Assembly (NCBI GenBank): GCA_021292105.1
Contig: JACFYK010000027.1
Coordinates: 62,001-126,000 of the forward strand
Length of the DNA: 64,000 nt
Source: Anadara kagoshimensis
Taxonomy: Eukaryota; Mollusca; Bivalvia; Arcoida; Arcidae
Reading direction: 5' to 3'
This document shows, piece by piece, positions 1-10,768 of the stretch. The notes under the pieces were generated by a model. The model ran no database searches, had not been told where the DNA came from, and was given only the letters and a program-made list of their open reading frames with translations. A program made the translations under genes and the position numbers. The first letter of the stretch is position 1. Every line of letters begins with the position of its first letter.

Positions 1-1291
1 ATTCATTAAGTGAAAGATAATCGAGACTATTCTCAAATGAATTTTTTCTGAAATCATTCAATTCAATGATTGCCCTCATTCTATCTTCGAATGAAACCGT
101 TAAAGGTTTTCCATTGTAATAGTTAGGTATTGATGTTTTAGTAAATAAATCTAAAACAGATACACTAGGTAAGTCGAATTGAGTTATTTGTCCAGTTCTA
201 ATTTTTCTAACTTCACTTCTAACTGGTTCGGTAATAATATTTAGTTTTACATTTTTTACAAATATATCGAATAATGCATTTTCTACAGTTTCCATATTAA
301 GTTTTGAAGACAGTTCAATTGATACAGCTACACGTTTCCCGTTTATAGTGTCCATCTCCATGTCTTTTGGAATGGAAACAGTTTCTTTTCTTGTAGTAAC
401 TTTAAAAGTTTCTCCTATGTTTGTAGAATTTTTGTTAGAAAACATACTATAGAATGTATTTCATTGATACCATACATCTCCATATACAATTTTGTCATAT
501 CATAATCTATCTTTATATTCCTCAAACTTATCCGCACGTTTTTCATTGTATGGTTGATAGTTCTTTTGGTCAACTTCAATAAATGAAGCTATGTCTAATT
601 CTGATTTTCCTGTTTTGATATATTCCTGAATATTCTCACGTAATTTTTCATCTACTTGCTTTTGATTAACAAGTTTCATGTAACCTGATAAATGAAGATT
701 TGAAGGAGGAACTCCATATGAAACAGCAGAAACTATTGTTGAAGAAATAGGTATAACCGCTGCAGAAACAACACCTAGAGCAACAGTTCCAACCTTGTTT
801 AAGAATGATGATATTAACATTATTACAGTTGAGGCTATAGCTAATACTACGAGTCCTCCAATTGCAATTGAACCACTAAATCTAAGTATGTCGCTATTAG
901 AAGCATATTTATCCGTGTGAGCAATTGAAAAGTAAGCTAAGAATGATACTAATGTAAATAACACAATCCCAAGTAACACCATTAGGAATTTACCCATCAG
1001 AATTTGTCACCTAGATAATGGTTTAGAAACAATCATTAATTCAGTTCCATCATCCTCACCTTCTTTAAATGCATATACGACAATAAGAGAGATAAACGAA
1101 ACACCAAAGATGAACGGAATCATCTTAGTATAAGTATTTACCATCTCTACGAAAGGAACTGACATCTTATTAACTTCATGTATTTGAACGTAAACTATAA
1201 CAAACGAAACAATTACATAGATTGATAAAAGAACTCAAACAGTTCATTTTCTCAAGATATTTTTTAATAAATAACTCGAGTATTTAAGCAC
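1..1291 (-). CDS. ABC transporter permease, ABC-2-like (C-terminus beyond window)
   Basis: Integral membrane subunit paired with the ATPase that starts upstream. I chose GTG at 1291, which overlaps the last codons of the ATPase gene and has a G-rich ribosome site inside it; the first residues (VLKYSSYLLKNIL) align with the start of the paralogous permease at 3917. Hydrophobic segments surround the motif GTELMIVSKPLSRWQI, typical of ABC-2 permeases of mollicutes. A long outer-face region follows from about position 700 down to base 1. UGA (Trp) codons occur, for example at 500-502. The C-terminus runs off the left edge. Its substrate is unknown. Paralogy with the 2265-3917 product suggests a heterodimeric permease, which is inference. 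Confidence 0.85.
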
Positions 1292-2255
1292 TACCTGCCC
1301 CCTTTTTTAAATGTTCAGGTGTATCCACAGAACCATATTTAACAAAGTTATTGTATATAGATTGCAAGTGAATACGTTCTCTTTTATATTCAAGAATATT
1401 AATTTTCTTTTTGTTTAATACAGCTGTGAATTCAAAGAATGATTTTCTTGATGGGAAAATAATAGAAATACTTTTTCCTTCACCTTCTGTTTTAAGTTTC
1501 ATTTTAGAAGCGATTTTAATAACTTTATCTCCATCTTCTTTTTTCTCAAGATTAAATATGTATATTATTTTTCTTTTGTTTTGTAAAGAATCAACAGAAC
1601 CATTAAATACAACTGCTCCATTATCAAGAATAGTGATGTTATCAGTATATTGATCTAGTTCAGTTAGGATATGTGATGAAAGGAATATTGTCTTACCTTC
1701 TTTTTGTAACTTCTTAAGTTCTTTAAAGAATTCCTCTCTGGCTTTGGGATCTAAGTTGGCTGCTGGCTCATCCATGATTATTAAATCAGGATTAGAAACT
1801 AACGCTTGAGCAAGAAGAACTTTTTTCTTTTGTCCAGATGAGAAAGAATTAGGAGAATCTTTACGTACATTAATTAATCCGAATTCTTCAATTTTCTGAT
1901 TAGCAAATTCTTTAGATTCTTTTCTTGATAACCCTGAAAGGTTTGCCATAGAGAATAAATATTTTTGAAGAGATAAACCTTTTGGAAAATCCGCTCTCTC
2001 AGGAATATAACCAATTCTCATTTTTGCTTCTTTGTGATTGGCTGAATTTCCAAAGATTAATATTTCTCCATCAAATTTAGCATATGCTCCAATGATAGAT
2101 TTAATAGTTGTAGTTTTACCAGCACCGTTAGCACCTATAAAACCGTGGAATTCTCCTTTATGCACAACGAAAGATGCATCTTTAACTGCGTAATTATCTC
2201 TACCTCTATATTTCTTTGAAAAACTTTTAACTTCTAATGCTATTTCTTTTTCCAT
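1284..2255 (-). CDS. ABC transporter ATP-binding protein
   Basis: ATPase of 323 residues that would power the two flanking permeases. Walker A GANGAGKTT lies at residues 41-49, the signature FSSGQ at 138-142, and Walker B LIIMDEP near 158-164, followed by the switch histidine in SSHIL. The C-terminal 90 residues form the extra domain common in ABC-2 exporter ATPases. A strong Shine-Dalgarno (AAGGAG) precedes ATG 2255. It sits between the two permease genes: 9 bases after the stop of the first and overlapping the start of the second, so the three are one operon. No frameshift or missing catalytic residue was seen. Confidence 0.95.
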   Translation of the reverse strand: MEKEIALEVKSFSKKYRGRDNYAVKDASFVVHKGEFHGFIGANGAGKTTTIKSIIGAYAKFDGEILIFGNSANHKEAKMRIGYIPERADFPKGLSLQKYLFSMANLSGLSRKESKEFANQKIEEFGLINVRKDSPNSFSSGQKKKVLLAQALVSNPDLIIMDEPAANLDPKAREEFFKELKKLQKEGKTIFLSSHILTELDQYTDNITILDNGAVVFNGSVDSLQNKRKIIYIFNLEKKEDGDKVIKIASKMKLKTEGEGKSISIIFPSRKSFFEFTAVLNKKKINILEYKRERIHLQSIYNNFVKYGSVDTPEHLKKGAGSA

Positions 2256-2264
2256 GTTTTCTCC

Positions 2265-3917
2265 TTATTTAAAATCTCTTTTTGAATACACTAATATTGT
2301 TAGTGCTAACATCACCGTAGCAAGTGCTGTTCATATATAAACTTTTGTACTTCTGTGAACAAATGGTTTTGGAACTCATTTTTGAATTTCATCTCCATTT
2401 TGAATTATGAAACTATCAAACTCTCTATCCGAAGCTTTTAATGGACCAGGATTGTTATGTTCCCTATTGTCTCTTGTTATTCATTTTGGATATACATACT
2501 TATTTTGTTTTTTAAGTTCATTAACTATCATTTTGTAGGCAATGTATCCAGGGTATGAAATTCAGTTATCTTTAGAATCAAAGTACATTGCAACACTTTT
2601 AATTCTTTCTTCAAGGGATATACCTACTGTTTTTACTGTTGAATTTGTCATATCAATCTTTGTGTGTTGACCTGGGATTTTATTTTTTAACACTCTTGTA
2701 TCAATCGTATCTTTAGTGAATAAATCTAATAATGGTGTGTTTGCATCTGGTTTACCTGAAACAGGAGTTACAGTTGTTCTCTTTCCAGTTAGTACTGAAT
2801 TTACATAATTAATTATTTTTTCAGATTCAATCTTTGATATAGTACTTTGTTTAAACACTACAAAAGTATTTTTCATTTTATTGATAATATCATCATTACG
2901 ACCATCAAGCTTAATGTCTGATCCTAATGAGAATTTTTGATCATAATTTACAATCTCTTTTTCTGATTCTCATTTTTGAATCTTATTAGTATCAACATAG
3001 TTCTCTCCCATAACAATGTCATAGAATCCTGATCATTGGAATCACATGTCAAATGGGGCGACCTTTTGATATCATATTGATTTTCTATACTTATCAGCAT
3101 CTTCTATATCTTTCTTACTTTTACCAACATTTATAAATGACTTATCTAGAGTTGTTCTTTTATTTGTATAACCGATTCCATCATCGATTTTTTGATACTC
3201 TTCGACCGTATGGTGAAGGGTAAGATCCATTTTCCCATACACATCTTCCAATTTATCAACCATATAATTCATTGGTTGCTGTACGATAACTTTATTATGT
3301 ATATCTCTATTAATCTTTGGGAATTTAAATAATGGAGTACCTGATGATATAGGTGATATAACCATTGAGGAAATAGGAATTATAGCTGCAGAAACTATAC
3401 CAATAGAAAGTAATACAACTCTACTTGCAAAAAGAGCAAGAAGAGCAAGCAAAGAAGAAATGATTAATTGAATTATCAATCCACCTATAGCTAGTGATGC
3501 TGCATATTTTAATTTTTCACTAAACAATCCAATAGTATCTTTTTGGACATAAGCAAAAACATCCAAGAATAAAACCAACTCGACAGAAACAAGCATTGCT
3601 ATAAGCACAAAAAATTTACCAGCAACAATTTGATGTCTTTCAATTGGTTTTGCTGCAATCATAAGTTCAGAACCATCTTGTTCTCCGTATTTAAATATAT
3701 ATAGAACCAATAAACATGATATTAAAGTGGTGAATATGAAAGGTAGAAACTTATTGAATGTTGTTAAGGTCGTAACAACGGATCTACCAGAAGAGTTTTC
3801 ATCCGAGATTCTTAAAATACCCATTGTAGTAATAACTGCAAGAGAAGCTAAAAGAGTGATTCAAAAACTCTTTTTTGAAAGTATATTTAAAAATAAGTAT
3901 CTAGAATATTTAATCAT
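2265..3917 (-). CDS. ABC transporter permease, ABC-2-like
   Basis: Membrane subunit of 550 residues, first gene of the exporter operon. The N-terminus MIKYSRYLFLNIL leads into a first membrane helix; the motif GSELMIAAKPIERHQ and several helices follow within residues 30-190. A large extracytoplasmic domain of about 300 residues ends in a last helix and the tail YSKRDFK. Several UGA codons are read as Trp. The outer domain shares the pattern LDLFTK..I...K....SFE/SLEERI with the partner permease at 1-1291, so the two arose by duplication. A TACAAT hexamer nine bases before ATG is a possible promoter without a Shine-Dalgarno. The substrate is unknown. Confidence 0.85.
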
Positions 3918-4031
3918 TATATTTAAATTGTATCATTTATAACTATTCGGAATACATTTAATTGAAAATTGGCACTTTTATAAAATTATTGATATTTCAC
4001 TCTTTCCTTCGTCTATGGATATAATATTTTT

Positions 4032-4787
4032 ATGAAGATTATACTATTTGACATGGATGGCACATTATTGACTCCCAATAACAAGATACATAACAGGACA
4101 AAACTATTCATAAGAGAAAGATATGAAGCGGGAGATATATTAGGCATATCTACCGGTAGACCTAATGAAGTTATAAGAGATTCATTTGACGACGATTTAT
4201 ATAATATGTTTAGTTATTTTTCTGGATATAATGGAGGACAAACGAATTACAAAAATAATGAATGAAAATATACCGTTAATTTAAGCGTATTAAAAAACAT
4301 AAAAGGAAATTTTGCAATTTCTATATCAGATGGTTACTCACTATATATAGATAAACCTAAATTAGCTCATAATATATCTAATAGATACAAAGCAGAAATT
4401 AAACCACTTCAATCGTTTAATAAAAAAGAAGCTAATATGATTAGATTAATTTTTAATTCTGCAACAGAATGTTCATCTTATTATAAGGAATTACTTAATA
4501 GCAAAATTCAGAAACATTATTCAATTACTAAATCAACAGGTATTTTTATTTTGATTAGCAATAAAAAGGCTAGTAAAGGGAAGGCTATTAAGTCTGTTTT
4601 CGGAAATAAAGAAGTTATATTCTTTGGCGATTCAAATAATGACTTATCAGCATTTGAAATGGATAACATTATCGGAATATGCCCTTCAAACGCAAACACT
4701 GAAATTAAATCTAAATCCAGTTTAATATTATGCAATGGAAATGATGAAGGAATATATTTAGACATTAAAAAAATACCAACTATTTAA
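4032..4787 (+). CDS. HAD-superfamily hydrolase, Cof type
   Basis: Predicted sugar-phosphate or nucleotide phosphatase of 251 residues. The N-terminal DMDGT carries the nucleophile and acid/base aspartates, STGRP is motif II, a lysine lies in SKGKA, and GDSNND is the metal-binding motif IV. The Cof-type cap domain fills the middle. One UGA-Trp at 4266 joins the halves. TATAAT lies six bases before ATG with no Shine-Dalgarno, so a leaderless mRNA is likely. It is convergent with the next gene, and the stop codons overlap by a few bases. The substrate cannot be told from sequence. Confidence 0.9.
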
Positions 4788-5488
4788 ACTTTTTCTCGGT
4801 ATTTTATTACATTTACTATTTTAATATATGAAATTATGTACATTATTCCAATTGATATTGTAGGCAATAAAATACCACCAATATTTTGAGCAAATTCTCC
4901 AACTTCCACAATCTTTAATATTAATGCAAGAACTAATAAAGTATTCCCAATAGCAAAGAGTAAAGTTAAATATAGAGAAGTAGACTTTGTATTTTTATTT
5001 TTTATAGTTTTAATACCTTGTGGAAGGAACGCAATTGATGTAAATATGGTAGCCATTAGAGAAACTACTAATGCAAGAATATCGCTATCGGGATTTAAAT
5101 CTATAATATGATGAATACTTAATTCACTTAATATCAATGTCATAAGAACTAAAAAAGCTAAACAAATTCTTGCAAAAAATAAAGTTCTGTTAAAATTAAT
5201 TTTTAAGTATTCTCCTCCATTCTTTATATTTCTAACAACATAATATAAAATCGGAACAGTTAATAATGCCACAAGACCCTGGCCAATAACGATCATTTCT
5301 TCACCACTAAATAAACCGAATATTATCCACAAATATCTACCTATATAATTCATCATTCAAGTAGATCTTGAAAAGTTTATTGTATGTTTACCCATTGTAT
5401 ATATTCTATAAACTTGAAAAAAGAAAGATGGTACAAATATTATTGTTCCAATCAACATTACAATTTTGTATGTGTAGTCTATTTCCAT
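4784..5488 (-). CDS. SWEET-like PQ-loop transporter with two three-helix bundles
   Basis: Membrane protein of 234 residues with about seven helices in a 3-1-3 pattern. The first bundle starts at LIGTIIFVPSFFQVYRI, with PS in place of PQ. A single linker helix around residues 105-125 is followed by a second bundle with the PQ motif FLPQGIKTIKNKNTKSTS. Bacterial SemiSWEETs are normally about 90 residues with one bundle, so this looks like a full-length SWEET arrangement. Sugar transport is the family expectation, not shown here. I chose ATG 5488 because the first PQ-loop repeat is complete only from there and TATAAT lies six bases upstream. One UGA-Trp lies between the two halves of the first repeat. 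Confidence 0.7.
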
Positions 5489-5559
5489 ATCAAAATTATA
5501 TATACTTACATAAAAAAAGACATAAAAAAATACCAATTAAATGGCAGTTTTTTAAAATA

Positions 5560-6516
5560 TTATTTTATAGCTTCTCTAGCCTTTTCAAGAGCATTATTTA
5601 ATGCAACAGCTGAAACCTCGAATTGAGCTTTTTCAGCTTCATTCATATCAATTTCAATTATTTGTTTAATACCATTTGAACCAATAATGGCAGCAGTTCC
5701 TGTGTAGAAACCTTTATGCCCGTATTGTCCTTCTAGTTTAGCTCCACAAGCATAAACTTCGTTTGTATTTTTTAATACAGCTTGTGTTAAGTTTGCTAAT
5801 GCAGAACCAATTCCGTAGAATGTAGCTCTTTTTCTATTAATAATTTCATATGCTTTTTTATAAACAGTAATATGCATTTCTTCCAATTCTTTTTCAGTAA
5901 CTTTATTAGCTTTTAAGAATGTTGATAATGGTTTACCAGCAACTGATGCCGATGAATATGCAGAAACTGATGAATCTCCATGTTCTCCAAGTACATAAGC
6001 AGAAATTGATTGAGGTGCAACACCAATTCTTTGAGATAATGCAACTCTTAATCTTGCTGAATCAAGAGATGTTCCTGAACCGATAACTTTTTTAGCATCA
6101 AATCCTGTTACTTCTTGATATACAGTTGTTAACACATCAACTGGATTTGAAGCAATGATTGTAATTCCTGAGAAACCTGAATCTTTAACAGATGAAGCAA
6201 TAAATTTCATGATTTTTGCATTATCTGCAACCATTTCTAATCTTGTTTCTTCTGGTTTTTGTGGTCTACCAGCTGTTATAACTAATACATCAACATCTTT
6301 AAGATCCTTGTATTCCATAACTGATGTTTGTCATGGGTAAATATTTGTAGCAACAGCATCTTCTAGATCCATTTTGTTTCCTACTGCTCCTTCAATGTTA
6401 ATATCGATAATACCATATTCATCTGCAACCCCTCTATTCATTGCTGAATATAAGAATGAAGTTCCTACAGCTCCTGCACCAATAAGTGCAACTTTTCTTG
6501 TTTTAATTTTTGACAT
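5560..6516 (-). CDS. ldh: L-lactate dehydrogenase
   Basis: Reduces pyruvate to L-lactate with NADH, closing glycolysis in a fermentative cell. The protein has 318 residues. The NAD-binding GAGAVG motif is at residues 13-18; the substrate loop GRPQKPEETR carries Gln at the position that selects pyruvate over oxaloacetate, plus the catalytic Arg; the active-site histidine lies in GEHGDSS, and the substrate arginine in DSARLR. One UGA-Trp near residue 62. A clear AAAGGAG site precedes ATG 6516. A TATAAT-like promoter lies near 6550. All catalytic residues are present. Confidence 0.97.
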
Positions 6517-6571
6517 TTATTTCTCCTTTATTTAATGTTCTTTTATATTATAATACATATTTATTAGTTTG

Positions 6572-6602
6572 AAAAAAAATAATCCATTTGGATTGTTTTT
6601 TT
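6572..6602 (-). terminator. Rho-independent terminator after the MIP channel gene
   Basis: The arms AATCC and GGATT enclose a four-base loop and are flanked by A-runs and T-runs, so it could act in both directions. It follows the stop codon of the channel gene at 6601. Confidence 0.75.
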
Positions 6603-7431
6603 AGTCAATTCTTTTTCAATTAATAGATTTTTCTCATGCAGGCGCTACTCACTTGTGGAAACCTATTGTTCCATAGTAAACTACAAATACAGCTGCGATT
6701 GGACCAAATAAGTATGCTCAATAAATTTGCATAGCTTCAGTTCCGCCTTTAACTACATCAAACACAAAGTTTGTTGCTAGAGTTCTTGCCGGGTTTCATC
6801 CAACAGTTCCTAATTCTAGAAGGGCTGCAACACCAAATCCAACAACCATAACAATAACTAAATCTCTTACTGCTGCGTTTTTAATTGATTTTGTCATAAT
6901 TGCTCATAGAAGTATTGCCACACCAGCAAGTTCACCAACAAATGCAACTATGTGCCTTGCAAATGAACCACCTTGTGTAGCAGCAACACTTTCATCAGCT
7001 CTAAACGCCGATCAAGTGTTAACTCCTTTATCAATTGAATCTGTTACATCTCCTGATACAGAGTGAGATATTACTTGTGTTAAAACAATTAATCCTCCTG
7101 CTGCAAATGCTGCTAATATTTGTGCTCCGATTTTTGCGAACCCATATTTAACGGTATTTCCTTTCGCTAGCATTCTATATGCTGTAACAGCGGGATTTAA
7201 ATCACATGATCATCTTGAGAATACAAATAGACATATTAATATATCAAATGCAACTCAGAATCCGATTGTTAAATGTGATACATATCCAGAACCATTTCCT
7301 GATAATAGATATTCGAATTTAACTCCACCAAATGAAACCCCTAGAAGACCAATCATTCATGTTAAGAATATTGTTCCAAAGAATTCAGATGACAGTTTTG
7401 AAATTCAAGCTTTTTTTGTTTTTTGGTTCAT
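6601..7431 (-). CDS. MIP-family channel (aquaporin or glycerol facilitator), with an out-of-frame upstream start
   Basis: Six-helix channel for water, glycerol or small solutes. Both pore motifs are present: DLNPAVTAYR in the first half and NPARTLATN in the second. The second motif has T where glycerol facilitators usually have D, so substrate choice is open. From ATG 7431 the protein has 276 residues, but this ATG has no ribosome site. A well-formed start (TATAAT near 7508-7513, then AAAGGAAAGG, then ATG 7471) lies 40 bases upstream in another frame and meets this frame only if one base is lost in the A6-C-A7 tract at 7411-7424. Translation may therefore depend on slippage, or the sequence may carry an indel. 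Confidence 0.85.
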
Positions 7432-7525
7432 ATTTAGAATCAAAATCAACTACTTTATTTATTTTTGTCATAATTTCCTTTCCTTTAATACTTAAAAGTA
7501 TAAAAAAATTATATCTAAAAAAACA

Positions 7526-7549
7526 AAAAAATAAGCTAATATGCTCATC
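7526..7549 (-). terminator. Terminator after cold-shock gene
   Basis: On the minus strand a TGAGC/GCTTA hairpin with a six-base loop runs into seven T. It lies between the cold-shock stop codon and the promoter of the MIP channel gene. Confidence 0.6.
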
Positions 7550-7571
7550 TTTTTTCTCTTTAACTAAATAA

Positions 7572-7775
7572 TTATTTAACTACTACGTTTGCTGCTGATT
7601 CTCTACCATCGTCTTGTTTAACTAGTTCGAATTCAACAGTATCGTCTTGGTTTAATGATTTAAATTCATCGTTTGATTGGATAGCTGTAAAGTGTACGAA
7701 TACATCTTCTTCTCTACCTTCAACTGAAATAAATCCGTAACCTTTTGAGTTTCAAAATTTAACTTTACCTGTCAT
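7572..7775 (-). CDS. csp: Cold-shock domain protein
   Basis: Single-stranded nucleic-acid chaperone of 67 residues. The start [18 protein letters not shown] carries RNP1 (KGYGFI) and VFVHF is RNP2. The length is normal for the CspA family. One UGA-Trp lies within RNP1. The site GAAAGGAAG precedes ATG 7775. The promoter TATAAT at 7818-7823 gives a short leader of about 35 bases, unlike the leaderless genes around it. Confidence 0.95.
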
Positions 7776-7877
7776 GAGTACTTCCTTTCATGCACATCCA
7801 CTTTTGAATGTACTTTCATTATATAGGAATAAAACTTTTTACTCCTAATTACATATTTATATTTTTTATTATCACTG

Positions 7878-7909
7878 CAAAAAAAATAAGCGAATGCCGC
7901 TTATTTTTT
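7878..7909 (-). terminator. Bidirectional-looking terminator overlapping a stop codon
   Basis: The arms AATAAGCG and CGCTTATT enclose a short loop and are flanked by A and T runs. The hairpin includes the TAA of the membrane-protein gene that ends at 7901. Confidence 0.75.
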
Positions 7910-8710
7910 ACGATGTATAAATTTCATAACAAATCTTACAACTATAGGTATCAATAGAACAACCATTACAGAAATGATGAATAACCTTCTGTACATTTTG
8001 TTTTTAGATTGTTTCATTGTTTCAATATCAGCTGGAGTAGCTAGCGCCTCTCCAAAGTATGAATTAATATCTAATATCTTTTTCTTTCTTTGAATAGCAA
8101 ATATTATATGAGCAACTGAAACGGTTAATAATAGCACTGTGAATAATCATGCCATCATTGTTGGATTATCAAACATATCTGATATTCAAGTTTTAAAGTC
8201 AAATATTCATCACGATGTATCTTTTAGTCATCAAAGTAATAGCGTTGCTATTCCACCATAGAATAGAGTTGTCATTGTTAATCAATTGTGAGCAACTTGC
8301 TTTTCATTCAATCTCATGTATAGCCTTGCTATAAATGGAGGTGTACTTCCAAGCCCTATTCTAAGATCTTCTTTATATCTAGCAACATCTTTTCTAAGTC
8401 TTTCTTTTTCAAAGAAGGTAGTTAATGATTTTCAACCAGCAAGTATTATTATTGCAATTGGTACAACATAAGCTATTCAAGAAACATCTAATACTGTTGC
8501 ATATAGAGTTGTAAGTATTACTGCTGCTAAGAATATTAATGATGAAATTGATAAAGTTACAATTTGCCTTATTCTTTCTCAACGAATAACTTTATAAATT
8601 CCATTCGGAATAACATTATCTGTTGAAGCATTTTGAATCTCTGCAGATTCTAATTTAATATTTTTAACATTCATTTTAATTGTATTGTCATACATAGGTT
8701 TAATATTCAT
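7901..8710 (-). CDS. Hypothetical multi-pass membrane protein
   Basis: Not recognised. The 269-residue protein has a soluble N-terminal 50 residues, a helix pair around residues 60-95, a charged segment with KEDLRIGLGSTPPF, another helix pair in a Trp-rich region (several UGA codons), and a last helix before the basic tail HRKK. ATG 8710 follows an excellent GGAGGTGG site. The gene overlaps the end of the upstream DNA-binding-like gene by 11 bases, so the two are translationally coupled. Partnership of a regulator and a membrane protein is a reasonable guess from this coupling. Confidence 0.8.
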
Positions 8711-9359
8711 AACCACCTCCTTTCGTAATATTTAATAATTTTTTAGATGGTTTATAAACAAATTTCTTTCCAAGTTTAGTTTTTATATATAGACTTAGTG
8801 ATGTCATTTTCTCAAGAGCTCTTCTTCCAGTCTCGTATGAACATTCATTAAGACTTAGATATTCACTTATTGAATAATGTTGATTTTCTTTATTGTATTT
8901 ATTAATGAACTTAATGTCGTTTGCATTTAATTCTGGAATACTGAAGGATAATTCTTCTTCATCTATTTTGAATAAGTTACTAATGTTATCAACTAATCAG
9001 TTAGTAATAATTGTTAGATCTCCATTATTCTCTTTATATTTTTTATTAATACTTTCACGCATGGCTGCGTCTAACCCATCAACATCTTCATCTCTTGCTA
9101 TCTTAAGGGCAATAGCTAAGATGTAATCATAGTTGTCCGCATCGATATCTATCATTCCTTTTATTTCAACATTCTTTTCATATCTCTTTTTAACCAACTT
9201 AGGAGTTTCAACAATATTAGCAAACTCGAAATCATTCAGCTGAATCATTTCCATAAAATTTTCTCTATACTCTTTAGTTAACATAACAAAATTGTCACCC
9301 ATCGAAGATAGGTCAGATAAAGGTATATATTTTGTATCAGTATATTGTTTAATATCCAT
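8700..9359 (-). CDS. Hypothetical protein with C-terminal winged-helix-like region
   Basis: Not confidently recognised; 219 residues. The last 60 residues (HYSISEYLSLNECSYETG then RRALEKM) read like a winged helix, similar in pattern to those at the C-terminus of Fic-type regulators. The N-terminal 120 residues show no known motif. TATAAT at 9366-9371 lies six bases before ATG 9359 with no Shine-Dalgarno, so the mRNA is probably leaderless. Two 17-base direct repeats lie just upstream (9390-9435), and the first overlaps the expected -35 region, which suggests autoregulation. It is coupled to the membrane-protein gene at 7901-8710. Confidence 0.7.
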
Positions 9360-9389
9360 GTAAAAATTATACACAAAAAAACTACATTG

Positions 9390-9435
9390 CTACTAATTTA
9401 CTACTATTTAATTACTAACTACTAATTTGCTACTA
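9390..9435. repeat. Two 17-bp direct repeats, candidate operator
   Basis: CTACTAATTTACTACTA at 9390-9406 and the same sequence with one change (A to G) at 9419-9435; starts are 29 bases apart. They occupy the gap between the carrier gene's stop codon and the promoter of the winged-helix-like gene. The second copy includes the stop codon of the carrier. Confidence 0.7.
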
Positions 9436-10719
9436 CTTTCACTCAGAATAATTATTCTTGTGATTAATACTATATTCAAGCTCTTCTATCAAGTCAAAAG
9501 CTGGTTTTGTGTATTTCTTGTAAACGATTTCTCCAAATGCAATTGAAACAATTGTAAGTGTTAATGCTGCTATTAATAAGTACTTTGCATTAACTGGTTC
9601 ATAAGCCACAACTTCTCCACCGATTAGTTCTCCGGTTGCTATTGAAAGTGATTTAAATGTAAGTCAAATTCCAAGAACTAAAAGTGAGTTCTTGTGATCA
9701 ATATGAAGCATCATTCCAAACATACTCATTGTATATACAGCTGATCCAGAAATAACTATCATCAATGAAATGAATGAAAGGATTGTTGAATGAACGGCAA
9801 ATGAAGAAATTATCATCATCACAATTCCAACCACCATTAATGCTTGAGCAACAATATTTATATATCTATCTATTAATACTCTAATAAGTATGAATGCCGT
9901 AACAAGAGAAGCAACTATAGTTACTGTATAGCCTGTTAATGTAAGTAATTTAGAATTTGAAACTCCAACAAATGCATTTCTATTAATCAAGTTAACAGCT
10001 ATTGTTGTAAATAAAATCATTAATGAGAATACCATAATGTGTCTGAATCCCATTTCAGAAACATGTTTAGCATATGAACCTTGGTTATCAAGCATTATTG
10101 TTTCTTTATCTTCTTTAATTACAAGAGCATAAATTATTCCTATTGTTATAGCTAGAGCGATAAATGAAATTACCATTCATTTAACAGTATCTTCATTAAT
10201 TGATACTGAGTAATCAACTATCTTTCCGACGTATTTACCTATATACATTAAGGTAATAATCAGTCCAGATGTAATGAATACATTTTTAATATTTCAGTTT
10301 TCTGATCAGTATTGATTTTGCATTCCGAATGTAGCCCCAAATACTCCTAAACCGATTCCCGCTAATAATAAAGTAGCAAAAGAAACTGTAATAGTTAAAG
10401 GGATTGCTAGTGCAACCATAATTGATAAAGCTAGGAGAATTGGAATCTTTCTAGATCTTAGTCTTTGAGATAACTTACCAAGTGGAAGCCTTGTCGCAAA
10501 TTGAAGGAATTGAGGAATGGCAATTATCAATGGTCACTCTCAAACGTTTACTGTATTAATGACTGATACTGAAAGGATTCAATATCCTACTCACATGATT
10601 CCTAAAATAACATACATCTTTATTAGTTTACTAGTAATATTAACAAGTTTTAACATCATAAAAGTTACCATTATTAATAGTAAACTTAGCATAATTGTTG
10701 ATTGAATTAAAATAGACAT
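9433..10719 (-). CDS. MFS-type membrane transporter
   Basis: Twelve-helix carrier of 428 residues. Features include an early helix pair, the loop motif TRLPLGKLSQRLRSRK (the MFS loop 2-3 signature region with glycine and basic residues), and evenly spaced hydrophobic segments to the end. The C-terminal tail is charged and ends SEWK. Many UGA-Trp codons split it in the standard code. TATAAT lies six bases before ATG 10719. The substrate is unknown; no binding motif points to one. Confidence 0.75.
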
Positions 10720-10740
10720 ATATTAATTATAAATTAATAT

Positions 10741-10768
10741 AAAAAAAGCAAGTATTATTTCTTGCTTA
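10741..10768 (-). terminator. Terminator at the end of lepA
   Basis: On the minus strand AGCAAG and CTTGCT pair around an eight-base loop and run into seven T. The stem overlaps the lepA stop codon at 10755. Confidence 0.8.
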
